In this document: positions 47,181 through 55,267 of the stretch, in pieces | Layout: the number at the start of each line of letters is the position of its first letter | Position numbering within the stretch: position 1 is the first letter of the stretch | NCBI RefSeq assembly: GCF_014646195.1 | Contig: NZ_BMMZ01000005.1 | Coordinates: 124,001-188,000 of the forward strand | Direction of reading: 5' to 3' | Source of the DNA: Microlunatus endophyticus | GTDB lineage: Bacteria > Actinomycetota > Actinomycetes > Propionibacteriales > Propionibacteriaceae | Length of the DNA stretch: 64,000 nucleotides | The notes under the pieces: model-generated | Database searches by the model: none | What the model saw: the letters and a program-made list of their open reading frames with translations, nothing else | What the model was told of the DNA's origin: nothing | Made by a program: the position numbers and the translations under genes

Positions 47181-48353
47181 ATGAGCTACGCAACCGACTT
47201 CGACACGATCTCAGCCGAACGGCTCCGCGACATCGGCAGCATGAAGTGGACGCTCTTCCCCGAGACGATCGGGGCGTTCGTCGCGGAGATGGACTTCGGC
47301 GCTGCTCCGGCGATCACCGCGGCATTGCATGCCCTGGTCGACGACGGCCTCTTCGGCTACCTGCCCAAGAAGCTGTCGGAGGCGCTTTCGGTGGCCGCCG
47401 CCGAGTGGGAGGCCAAGAGCTACGGGTGGCAGGTCGATCCGTCCCGGGTGCATCCGATACCGGACGTGATCAAGGGGCTGGAGATCGCGATCGAGCACTA
47501 CTCGCGACCGGAGTCGCCGGTGATCGTCCCGGTTCCGGCGTACATGCCCTTCCTGAAGGTGCCGACCAGCCTCGGCCGTAAGATCATCCAGTTGCCGCTG
47601 GCCGAGGATCAGGGGAGGTACAGCTTCGATCTGGACGGGCTCGCCCGTGCCTTCGACGAGGGCGGCCATCTGCTGGTGCTGTGCAACCCGTACAACCCGG
47701 TCGGCCGGGTCTTCGGCATCGATGAGCTGACCGCGATCAGCGATGTGGTCGCCGAGCACGGCGGCCGGGTCTTCTCCGACGAGATCCACGCCCCGCTGGT
47801 CTACCCGGGTGCCAAGCACGTCCCGTACGCCTCGGTCAACGAGGTCGCCGCAAGCCACACCGTGACCGCGATCTCGGCGTCGAAGGCCTGGAACCTGCCC
47901 GGACTCAAGTGTGCGCAGTTGATCATCAGCAATGATGCCGATGCCCTTGCCTGGGAGGATTTCGGGCAGTTCGCCGGACACGGCACGGCGACCCCGGGAG
48001 TGGTCGCCAACACCGCCGCCTACACCTCGGGACGACCCTGGCTGGACGAGGTGGTCGGCTATCTGGACAACAATCGCCGGCTGCTCGGCGAGCTGTTGGC
48101 CGAGGAGCTACCGATGATCAAGTACACCCCACCGGAGGGCACCTACATCGGCTGGCTGGACTGTCGTGATCTTGAGCTGGGAATGAACCCGGCCGACTTC
48201 TTCCGCGAGCACGCCGGCGTCGCACTGACCGACGGCGAAGGTTGTGGGGCGCCCGGATTCGTACGGATGATCTTCGCGACGCCGGAGCCGATCCTCACCA
48301 CTGCGGTCAGGCAGATGGGTGCAGCCGTACGCGATCACGCCGCCGGCCGGTGA
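47181..48353 (+). CDS. MalY/PatB-type PLP-dependent aminotransferase or C-S lyase
   Basis: A 390-residue fold-type I enzyme. It shows VAEMDFGAAPAITAAL near the start, the NPYNPVGRVF loop, SDEIHAPLVYPG and the PLP lysine in SASKAWNLPGLKCAQ. This matches the MalY/PatB branch, whose members are cystathionine beta-lyases or aminotransferases. It lies 38 bp downstream of the YheO-type regulator, in the same direction, so it is probably cotranscribed. It may process the amino acid released by the amidohydrolase. Confidence 0.92.
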   Translation: MSYATDFDTISAERLRDIGSMKWTLFPETIGAFVAEMDFGAAPAITAALHALVDDGLFGYLPKKLSEALSVAAAEWEAKSYGWQVDPSRVHPIPDVIKGLEIAIEHYSRPESPVIVPVPAYMPFLKVPTSLGRKIIQLPLAEDQGRYSFDLDGLARAFDEGGHLLVLCNPYNPVGRVFGIDELTAISDVVAEHGGRVFSDEIHAPLVYPGAKHVPYASVNEVAASHTVTAISASKAWNLPGLKCAQLIISNDADALAWEDFGQFAGHGTATPGVVANTAAYTSGRPWLDEVVGYLDNNRRLLGELLAEELPMIKYTPPEGTYIGWLDCRDLELGMNPADFFREHAGVALTDGEGCGAPGFVRMIFATPEPILTTAVRQMGAAVRDHAAGR

Positions 48354-48371
48354 GCACCGGGTTCGTGATCA

Positions 48372-49013
48372 CTAGTTCCACTGCAGTGACCAGTGATACA
48401 TCGCGATCGCTGCCGCCGCGCCGGCGTTGATCGAGCGGGTGGAGCCGTACTGGCTGATCGCGACCAGGCTGTCACACAGCGCAACCATCTCCTCGGTCAG
48501 GCCGGGGCCCTCGGAACCGAAGACCAGGCAACTGCGCTCGGGCAGCTTCGCGGTCTCCAGGGGGACCGAGCCCGGCAGGTTGTCGACGCCGATCGGACGG
48601 TAGTCGCCTGCCTGCAGGAAGTCGGCGAAGTCGGCGACGTCGGGATGGTGCTGCACGTGCAGATAGCGGTCGGTGACCATCGCGCCGCGCCGATTCCACC
48701 GCCGGCGACCGATGATGTGCACTGCCGCGACGTTGAAGGCGTTGGCCGTCCGGACGATCGAGCCGATGTTGAAATCGTGCTCCCAGTTCTGGATGGCGAT
48801 CCGCAGCGGTCGGCGGCTCCGGTCCAGATCGGCCACGATCGCCTCCACCGACCAATAGCGGTATTTGTCGACCACATTGCGCCGGTCGCCCTCGGCCAGC
48901 AGTCCGACGTCCAGCCGCGGGTCGGTCGGCCACGGTCTTGGGGCCGGTCCGACCCCGGTCTCGACCTGCGGGTCGGCGGCCTGCGCCAACTCGTCGTCGC
49001 TTAGGAAACCCAC
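48372..49013 (-). CDS. SpoU/TrmH-family RNA methyltransferase
   Basis: A 213-residue SPOUT methyltransferase that probably 2'-O-methylates tRNA or rRNA. Motif 1 is NWEHDFNIGSIVRTANAFNVAAVHII, motif 2 is CLVFGSEGPGL and motif 3 is ISQYGSTRSINAGAAAAIAMYHW, all present. An N-terminal segment of 60 residues is less conserved. GTG 49013. It is divergent from dedA across a 24-bp gap, so their promoters must overlap the opposite genes. The target RNA is unknown. Confidence 0.93.
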   Translation of the reverse strand: MGFLSDDELAQAADPQVETGVGPAPRPWPTDPRLDVGLLAEGDRRNVVDKYRYWSVEAIVADLDRSRRPLRIAIQNWEHDFNIGSIVRTANAFNVAAVHIIGRRRWNRRGAMVTDRYLHVQHHPDVADFADFLQAGDYRPIGVDNLPGSVPLETAKLPERSCLVFGSEGPGLTEEMVALCDSLVAISQYGSTRSINAGAAAAIAMYHWSLQWN

Positions 49014-49037
49014 GGGCCCGACGGTACTCTCGCTCGG

Positions 49038-49745
49038 GTGATCCCACCGATCGGCGCATCCGTGCAGCACCTCGCCCTGCTGGCGCCCATGTTGCTGCCG
49101 TCCTGGCTCGATCCCGAGACCATGATCAAGGGATTCGGCTCGTATGCCATCCTCGGCGTCGCGTTCATCATCTTCGCCGAATGTGGGCTCTTCGCCATCC
49201 TGCCGGGTGACTCGCTGCTCTTCACCGTCGGCCTGTTCGTCGGCGCCGGGACGATCGGCATGCCGCTGTGGCTGACCTGTCTGATCTTCACCGTCTGCGC
49301 CATCCTCGGGAACGCCTGCGGTTACCTGATCGGGTACCTGGTCGGGCCGCCGCTGTTCAAACCGCGGTCGGGCACCGTCGGCAGGATCTTCAACCCGAAG
49401 TACGTCACCCGGACCCACGAATTCCTGGAGCGCTACGGCAGCCGGGCGCTGATCCTCGCCCGCTTCGTCCCGATCATCCGGACGTTCGTGACCTTCGCCG
49501 CCGGGGTCAGCCGGATGGGTTTCCGCCGGTTCATCCTGTTCACCGCGATCGGCGGCGTGATCTGGGCGCCCGGCGTCACGATTCTCGGCTACTTCCTGGG
49601 CAACGTGGAGATCATCCGGCAGCACATCGACCTGGCCCTGGTGCTCGTCGTGCTGCTGTCGCTGATCCCGATGGGCATCGAATTCGTCCGGACCCGGCGC
49701 AAGGCCGCCCGTACCACCGCCGCCGAGGGGTCACTAAATCCCTGA
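49038..49745 (+). CDS. DedA-family membrane protein
   Basis: A 235-residue inner-membrane protein of the VTT/DedA fold, implicated in lipid carrier recycling and membrane homeostasis. It has FAECGLFAILPGDSLLFTVGLF, GNACGYLIGYLVGPPLF and the signature FLERYGSRALILARFVPIIRTFVTFAAGVSRM. GTG 49038 follows a TACTCT box by seven bases, suggesting a leaderless mRNA. The last codons (EGSLN) are encoded by the left arm of a 104-bp inverted-repeat element. Confidence 0.93.
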   Translation: MIPPIGASVQHLALLAPMLLPSWLDPETMIKGFGSYAILGVAFIIFAECGLFAILPGDSLLFTVGLFVGAGTIGMPLWLTCLIFTVCAILGNACGYLIGYLVGPPLFKPRSGTVGRIFNPKYVTRTHEFLERYGSRALILARFVPIIRTFVTFAAGVSRMGFRRFILFTAIGGVIWAPGVTILGYFLGNVEIIRQHIDLALVLVVLLSLIPMGIEFVRTRRKAARTTAAEGSLNP

Positions 49746-49825
49746 TCTGTGCGGCGCGTCGTCGAGTGAGTCCGACGGGCGCTCACGACACGCCGCAAGA
49801 ATCGAGGATTCTGTGACCCCTCGGC
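49722..49825. repeat. 104-bp nested inverted-repeat (MITE-like) element
   Basis: The outer arms 49722-49740 and 49807-49825 are 19 bp each and match at 17 positions (GCCGAGGGGTCAC is perfect). Inside, GCGGCGCGTCGT (49751-49762) pairs with ACGACACGCCGC (49785-49796) with one mismatch, and AGAATC pairs with GATTCT. The element starts within the last codons of dedA. It looks like a small palindromic mobile repeat or an elaborate terminator. Confidence 0.7.
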
Positions 49826-49849
49826 AGCGGGGGTGGCTTCCGGATCGGG

Positions 49850-50794
49850 TCAGGCCGTGATCTTGATCAGTTCGTTGAGATCCTCGTCGGTGGGCTCCCA
49901 CAGCCCCGCGGCGACGTTGGCCTCGATCTGCTCGACCTTGGTCGCACCGGCGATCACCGAGGCGACGGTCGGCATCGCGGCCAGCCCGCCGATCGCGACC
50001 TGCAGGATGCTGATCCCCCGGTCCGCGGCGAACTTCTCCAGCGCCTCGATGGTGTCCCAGTCGGCACCAGCGAGCCGGTCGGGTGCACCGGCGAGCCGAG
50101 TGCCGTCGGGAGCAGCGCTGCCGCGCTTGTACTTACCCGTCAACAGGCCGTTGGCGAGCGGGAAGTACGGCAGCAGGCCCTGACCGGTGCGCTCCAGCGC
50201 CGGGACGACCTCGGCCTCCAGCGCGCGGTTCAGCCAGGAGTAGTGGTTCTGGGCGGAGACGAAGGGTTCGTAGCCACCGGTGGAGGCGGTCCAATCGGCA
50301 TCCATCACCTGCCAGCCCTTGAAATTCGACGAGCCGATGTAGCGGACCTTGCCCTCGGTCACCAGATCGCTGAGCACCGAAAGCGTCTCCTCGATCGGTG
50401 TGTTCGGATCCGGCTGGTGCATCTGGTAGAGGTCGATCCAGTCGGTGCCGAGCCGCTTGAGGCTGTTCTCGACCGCGATCCGGATGTAGCGGCGGGACCC
50501 ACGGATCCCCCAGTCCGGGCCGTTGGTGCCATTCATGTTGCTGCCGAACTTGGTGGCGATGATCACCTTGTCCCGCTTGCCCTGCAGCGCCTTGCCGAGC
50601 AGGGTCTCCGAGCCGCCACCGCCGCCGTACACATCGGCGGTGTCGAACAGCGTGATGCCGGCATCGATCGCGGCGTCGACGACGGTCGGAACGTCCTCGT
50701 CGGCCATCCGGCCGCCGAAGTTGTTGCAGCCGAGGCCGACGGTGGACACGGTCAGCCCGGACTTGCCGAGCTGCTGGTAGGTCATTTCAGGCAC
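49850..50794 (-). CDS. Aldo/keto reductase
   Basis: A 314-residue NADPH-dependent oxidoreductase. The catalytic tetrad is visible: Asp in LFDTADVYGGG, Tyr in the same motif, Lys in VIIATKFG and His in YQMHQPDPNTPIEE. KVRYIGSSNFKGWQ and ASVIAGATKVEQIEANV are the typical later motifs. The substrate is unknown. GTG 50794 is preceded by GGGAG at six bases, preferred over an ATG three codons later. It appears monocistronic. Confidence 0.93.
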   Translation of the reverse strand: MPEMTYQQLGKSGLTVSTVGLGCNNFGGRMADEDVPTVVDAAIDAGITLFDTADVYGGGGGSETLLGKALQGKRDKVIIATKFGSNMNGTNGPDWGIRGSRRYIRIAVENSLKRLGTDWIDLYQMHQPDPNTPIEETLSVLSDLVTEGKVRYIGSSNFKGWQVMDADWTASTGGYEPFVSAQNHYSWLNRALEAEVVPALERTGQGLLPYFPLANGLLTGKYKRGSAAPDGTRLAGAPDRLAGADWDTIEALEKFAADRGISILQVAIGGLAAMPTVASVIAGATKVEQIEANVAAGLWEPTDEDLNELIKITA

Positions 50795-50958
50795 AGTGCG
50801 CTCCCTTTTGCCGAAGCAGAGAAGAGGGTCGTCAGGGATCCAGGACCAACGTCAGTGTCGATCCTGGCGGCGTCGTCACCGGCGCCCCGGGCTCATGCCT
50901 GCAAACCCTACTTCACCGGCCGGGAGCGGACGGGGGGACCCGGCGGCCGGTGAGACGG

Positions 50959-51753
50959 TCAGCTCTGCGGCGGCTGGCCGAACGGCGGTTGCTGGGCCGG
51001 GGGCTGCTGCGACGGGGGCTGCTGCGACGGGGGCTGCTGCGGATAGGGCTGCTGCTGGGGAGCCTGCTGCGGTGCGGGCTGCTGGAAGCTGCCGGGAGCG
51101 TACGGCTGCTGGGCCGGCGGCTGAGCGGGCGGCAACTGTTGTTGCTGCGGCGCGTCGCCCCGGTAGGCGATCTCGCCGAAATTGACCGCCGGGGCGGTCC
51201 GCGCGGCCGGGTCGGTGACCTCGAAATAGGTCGCCTTCTCGAAGTGGAACATCCCGGCGATGATGTTGGACGGGACACTCTCCACCCGGGTGTTGTAGGC
51301 CCGGACGTTGGCGTTGTAGAAGCGCCGGCCGTTGGCGATCCGATCCTCGGTCTCGGCCAGCTGCCGCTGCAACTCAAGGAAGTTGGTGTTGCTCTTCAGG
51401 TCGGGATAGGCCTCGACGCTGACCATCAGGCCGCGTACGGCACCGGACAGCTGATCCTCGACCTGGGCCCGTTCCGGGCTCGCCTGGCCCTGGGACGCCG
51501 ACAGCGACTGGGCCTGGCTGCGCAGCCGGGTGATGTCGTCCAAGGTGTTGCGCTCATGGGCGGCATAGGCCCGTACGGTCTCCACCAGGTTGGGCAGCAA
51601 CTCGTAGCGCCGGTTCAACTCGACGTCGACCTGCCGCCAGGACTCCTGGATCTTGTTCCGCTCCCGGACGAAGCCGTTGTACATGCTGACCATGACGATG
51701 GCGAGGATCGCCAGCACGACCAGGATCAGGATGATGACGATCACGAGGCTCAT
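50959..51753 (-). CDS. LemA-family membrane protein with Pro/Gln-rich tail
   Basis: A 264-residue protein. One N-terminal membrane helix (about residues 3-24) is followed by the LemA helical domain (SMYNGFVRERNKIQESWRQVDVELNRRYELLPNLVETV, then LKSNTNFLELQRQLAETEDRIANGRRFYNANVRAYNTRV). The last 80 residues are a Pro/Gln repeat (units such as SQQPP), encoded by 15-bp DNA repeats near 51000, probably disordered and exposed. The function of LemA proteins is unresolved. Confidence 0.92.
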   Translation of the reverse strand: MSLVIVIILILVVLAILAIVMVSMYNGFVRERNKIQESWRQVDVELNRRYELLPNLVETVRAYAAHERNTLDDITRLRSQAQSLSASQGQASPERAQVEDQLSGAVRGLMVSVEAYPDLKSNTNFLELQRQLAETEDRIANGRRFYNANVRAYNTRVESVPSNIIAGMFHFEKATYFEVTDPAARTAPAVNFGEIAYRGDAPQQQQLPPAQPPAQQPYAPGSFQQPAPQQAPQQQPYPQQPPSQQPPSQQPPAQQPPFGQPPQS

Positions 51754-51811
51754 GCACAGACCCTATGCCAGGCCCGGACCAGAATGCAGGACCAGAGCGC
51801 AGGACCCGGCA

Positions 51812-52363
51812 TCACGCCAGGCCGAGGTCGGCTGAGCTGATCGCGTAGCGGTATTGCAGCCCCTCGGCCCGGATCTTCTCCGCGGCCCCGGTGCCCCGGT
51901 CGACGATCACCGCGACACCGGCGATCTCGGCCCCGGCCTCGCGGAGCGCCTCGACCGCGGTCAGCACCGAGCCACCGGTGGTGCTGGTGTCCTCGACCGC
52001 GAGCACCCGGCGGCCGGACACCTCGGTGCCCTCGATCAGCCGCTGCAGACCGTGAGCCTTCTGCGCCTTGCGCACCACGAAGGCGTCCAGCCTGCCGCCG
52101 GCGGCGGCAGCAGCGTGCAGCATCGAGGTGGCTACCGGATCCGCGCCGAGGGTCAGACCGCCGACAGCCGCGAAATCCCAGTCAGCGACCAACTCGCGCA
52201 TCACCCGGCCGACCAACGGCGCGGCAGCGCCGTCGAGAGTCACCCGTCGCATGTCGACGTAGTAATCGGCCTCCCGGCCCGACGACAGCGTCACCCGCTG
52301 ATGCACCACCGCGAGGTCCTTGATCGCCTCGATCAGCGCTGCCCGGTCCTGTTCGATCGTCAT
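51812..52363 (-). CDS. pyrE: Orotate phosphoribosyltransferase
   Basis: A 183-residue enzyme that converts orotate and PRPP to OMP in UMP synthesis. It shows VHQRVTLSSGREADYYVDMRRV, GLTLGADPVATSML, FVVRKAQKAHGLQRLIEG (Lys residues contacting PRPP) and the PRPP motif VLAVEDTSTTGGSVLTAVEAL. Length is normal. It lies between lemA and a sortase gene on the minus strand. Confidence 0.96.
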   Translation of the reverse strand: MTIEQDRAALIEAIKDLAVVHQRVTLSSGREADYYVDMRRVTLDGAAAPLVGRVMRELVADWDFAAVGGLTLGADPVATSMLHAAAAAGGRLDAFVVRKAQKAHGLQRLIEGTEVSGRRVLAVEDTSTTGGSVLTAVEALREAGAEIAGVAVIVDRGTGAAEKIRAEGLQYRYAISSADLGLA

Positions 52364-52428
52364 GGCGGCAGCCTATCCATCCGGACCGATGCCCAGGACC
52401 GGCTTCACCCGGTCTCACTCGGTCTTCG

Positions 52429-53130
52429 TCACTTGGCCTTGGTCGACACCAGGTGTCCGAAACCCACCGAGCGGTCCGGTGAATGGAACAGGTCCTGACA
52501 GGTGGTGAGCGTGATCAGCTTCTTGGACGGCTGTTCCGCCGGATGGCCCGGCACCGGGTCGAGCACCCAGCCGGCAGTGTCCTCCACCGTCAGGCTCTTT
52601 GGTGCCTGGTCGACCTGATAGGTGTAGATCGTGGTCCGGGTCTCGATGATGATCTTGTCACCGGTGTTCAGTTCGAGCAGGTTGGCGAACGGCTGGCCGT
52701 GGGTGATCCGGTGGCCGGCGAGCGCGAAGTTGCCCACCTGACCGGGACCCACGGTGCTCGGATAGTGCCCGACCCCACGAGCCAGCACGTCCAGTCCGAC
52801 ACCCTGCAGGATCGGCACTTGGTCGACACCGATGGCCGGAATCGAGATCAGTCCGATCGCGTCACCGGGGACGGCGTTGCGATCACTGTCCTTCTCGGTC
52901 GACTTCGTCGACGGCGTCGGGCTGCTCCAAACCTGCTTCAGCTTCGTTCGTTCGTTGTCGTAGGTCTTGTGCGCGCTGACGTTGGTGCCCCAGACCTGGT
53001 AGCCGACGTAACCGAGGCAGCCCAGGCCTGCGAGCAGCAACACCAGTCCGATCACCGCCAGCGCACCGGAACGCCGTCGGCGCCGCCGGGACGGCCCCGA
53101 CGACCGAGTAGCGCCGCCGGCGTGTGTCAC
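52429..53130 (-). CDS. Class E sortase
   Basis: A 233-residue membrane-anchored transpeptidase. A basic cytoplasmic tail and one helix (about residues 22-45) are followed by a catalytic domain with His in ALAGHRITHG, Cys in LITLTTCQDLF and Arg in SPDRSVGFGHL. Class E sortases of actinobacteria attach proteins with LAXTG-like signals to peptidoglycan. No obvious substrate gene is adjacent. GTG 53130 is the start used. Confidence 0.93.
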   Translation of the reverse strand: MTHAGGATRSSGPSRRRRRRSGALAVIGLVLLLAGLGCLGYVGYQVWGTNVSAHKTYDNERTKLKQVWSSPTPSTKSTEKDSDRNAVPGDAIGLISIPAIGVDQVPILQGVGLDVLARGVGHYPSTVGPGQVGNFALAGHRITHGQPFANLLELNTGDKIIIETRTTIYTYQVDQAPKSLTVEDTAGWVLDPVPGHPAEQPSKKLITLTTCQDLFHSPDRSVGFGHLVSTKAK

Positions 53131-53207
53131 GGCTCCATTGTGCCGATCCGGATCCAGTGCCGGTCGATTCCGGCAGAAGCCGCGGGCATCAGGACGGGAT
53201 CAGGACC

Positions 53208-53756
53208 TCAGCGCGACTCGCGGCTGCACCAGGCCGTCACCGCCGGTGTCCACAGGATCACCACCGCGAAGGCGATGTAGACCCCGACGGGCAGCACCCA
53301 GCTGATGTGGTCGGACAACACCACCGCGGCGGCGACGATGCTCATCGCGCCCAGCAGGCTGATCGCAATCCTCGGCCAGGCCCTGCGTTGCAGCAGGAAG
53401 AAGGCGAGCACCACGGCAGCGCCGGGAAATCCGAAGCCGACCAGCGCCAGCCCCTCCAGCATCTGCAGGTGGAAGCGCTCGAACATGTGGTAAAAGACGC
53501 CGTCGGTGCCGGAATAGCCCAGCCCGTCGCGGGCGATGTAGACGAACATCCACACCAGCGCCAACTCGGTCATCAGCAGCATCGAGCCGGCGATGATCAG
53601 GACCAGCGACAGTGTCAGCATCGCCGGACGCTGCATCGGCCGCTGGCCGGGCCCGGCCGCGGCCTGCGGCCGGACAGGATCGTACGGCTGCGGCGGTGGC
53701 TGCTGCAGATATGGCTGATGGGATCGTGGCCGCGCGGGACCGTACGGTGCGCTCAC
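53208..53756 (-). CDS. Four-helix membrane protein with Pro/Gln-rich N-terminus, unknown
   Basis: A 182-residue protein. About 40 Pro/Gln-rich residues are followed by four hydrophobic segments (roughly 48-72, 95-120, 125-145 and 150-172). No family is recognised. GTG 53756. It lies upstream of the sortase gene on the same strand, 77 bp away, and may be cotranscribed with it. Confidence 0.7.
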   Translation of the reverse strand: MSAPYGPARPRSHQPYLQQPPPQPYDPVRPQAAAGPGQRPMQRPAMLTLSLVLIIAGSMLLMTELALVWMFVYIARDGLGYSGTDGVFYHMFERFHLQMLEGLALVGFGFPGAAVVLAFFLLQRRAWPRIAISLLGAMSIVAAAVVLSDHISWVLPVGVYIAFAVVILWTPAVTAWCSRESR

Positions 53757-53877
53757 GCGCCACCCGTCGGGGAAGCTGGGATCTGCCGTGCCACCCGAGT
53801 CAGGCTAGTCCGTGTCCGGTCAGGTTCCCACAGCAAGTCAGACAGCACTCAGGACCCCCGTCCCAGTGCCGCGCCGA

Positions 53878-55188
53878 TCAGAATTCAACGACCTGATCGG
53901 CCAGCCGCAGCCCGGCGAGATCGAGCACGAGCTCACACATCATCGCGTTGGCCCAGGAGAACCAGGGGCGGCTGAACCGCGTCGGGTCATCCACGTCGAA
54001 GGACTCGTGCATCTGCCCGGTCCCCCCGGTGGTGTCGGCCAGCAGCCGCGCCAGCCTCAGCTTCTCCTCGCGGTCGGTTGCGGTCAGGCCCTGGACGGCC
54101 AGCGCAATCGGCCAGACGTGGTTGGGATGGGTGTGCGGGCTGCCGATCCCCTCGGCATGGCTTCCGGAGAAGAAGTACGGGTTGGCCGGGCTGAGGATCA
54201 TCCGGCGGGTGGCCAGATAGGTGGGATCATCCGGCGGCAGGTAGCCGGACAGCGGCAACGACAGCAGGCTCGGCATGTTGGCGTCGTCCATGATCACGTG
54301 ACGGCCCAGACCGTCGGTCTCGTAGCAGTAGACCCGCCCATAGGTCGGGTGGTCGACCAGTCCGTAGGTCTGGATGCCGTCCCGGATCGAGCCGCGCAGC
54401 CGGGCTGCGCGCTCGGCGATCCCGGCATCACCGAGAACCTCCTTGGCGATCACCTCGAGATAGCCGAGGACGACCGCGGCGAACATGTTGCCCGGCACGT
54501 TGTAGTTGTAGGTGCAGGCATCGTCGCTGGGCCGGAAGGCGCTCCAGGTCATCCCGGTCGGTCCGACCGGTTCACCGCGCCCGTTGCGGCTGAGGGTCTC
54601 GGTGACCAGCGTGGTGTCCCGCTCGAAGGAGTACGGCGACCGATCGTGATCGAGTTCGCATTCCCACAGATCGAGGATCATCTGCGCGGCCCTGGCGAAC
54701 CGGGCGTCCAGATGATCACTGCGGCCGGTGATCCGCCACAGCGCGTAGCCGAGCTCGAGCGGGAAGCAGAGGGAGTCGATCTCGTACTTGCGTTCCCAGA
54801 TCTGCGGTCCGGCGCCGGAGCGGTCCGAGGCATGCGGGCTGGGCTCGGTGCCTCGCTTGAAAGAATTGGCGTACGGGTCGATGATCACGAATTCGACCTG
54901 CCGCCGGAACACTCCGACCAGGGTTTCGGCCAGATCCGGGTCGCGATCGCACAGGATCAGGTACGGCCGGATCTGGGCTGCACTGTCGCGCAGCCACATC
55001 GCCGGGATGTCCCCGGTGAGCAGGTAGGTGGTGCCGTCCGGCGCCAGTTCGGCGACTGCCGGCAGGTTCTCGCTCATCACCCGGTTGAACAGGTCGGTGA
55101 TCTCCGGGTCGCCGATCGTCGTGTCGACCTGCCCGGTGATCTCGGACAGGAGCGCGGCGTCGATGCGAGCTGATGGGTGACGATCCAT
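53878..55188 (-). CDS. Glycoside hydrolase family 125 exo-alpha-1,6-mannosidase
   Basis: A 436-residue (alpha/alpha)6-barrel enzyme. It shows TGDIPAMWLRDSAAQIRPYL, PYANSFKR, WERKYEIDSLCFPLELGYALW, MTWSAFRPSDDACTYNYNVPGNMFA, DDANMPSLLSLP and MHESFDVDDPTRFSRPWFSWANAM, all GH125 landmarks. GH125 enzymes release terminal alpha-1,6-mannose. No signal peptide is seen, so the substrate is imported mannooligosaccharide or glycan. ATG 55188 has AGAGGAG upstream. The open frame before it runs through an 18-bp repeat and is unlikely to be coding. Confidence 0.95.
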   Translation of the reverse strand: MDRHPSARIDAALLSEITGQVDTTIGDPEITDLFNRVMSENLPAVAELAPDGTTYLLTGDIPAMWLRDSAAQIRPYLILCDRDPDLAETLVGVFRRQVEFVIIDPYANSFKRGTEPSPHASDRSGAGPQIWERKYEIDSLCFPLELGYALWRITGRSDHLDARFARAAQMILDLWECELDHDRSPYSFERDTTLVTETLSRNGRGEPVGPTGMTWSAFRPSDDACTYNYNVPGNMFAAVVLGYLEVIAKEVLGDAGIAERAARLRGSIRDGIQTYGLVDHPTYGRVYCYETDGLGRHVIMDDANMPSLLSLPLSGYLPPDDPTYLATRRMILSPANPYFFSGSHAEGIGSPHTHPNHVWPIALAVQGLTATDREEKLRLARLLADTTGGTGQMHESFDVDDPTRFSRPWFSWANAMMCELVLDLAGLRLADQVVEF

Positions 55189-55198
55189 GATCTCCTCT

Positions 55199-55260
55199 GG
55201 ACTGCGTGATCTCTCTTGGACTGCGTGCTCTTCTTGGACTGCGTGCTTCTCTCGGACTGT
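55199..55260. repeat. 18-bp tandem repeat between ROK and GH125 genes
   Basis: GGACTGCGTG recurs at 55199, 55218 and 55236, each followed by a C/T-rich spacer, giving units of 19, 18 and 18 bp. A shortened fourth copy begins at 55254. The array fills nearly all of the 79-bp gap between the two cotranscribed genes, just before the GH125 ribosome-binding site. It could tune spacing or mRNA structure. Confidence 0.85.
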
Positions 55261-55267
55261 GGCGCGG

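Noticed and set aside
55199-55260. Short CRISPR-like array
   Set aside because: Units are contiguous tandem repeats of about 18 bp with no unique spacers, and no cas gene is in the window.
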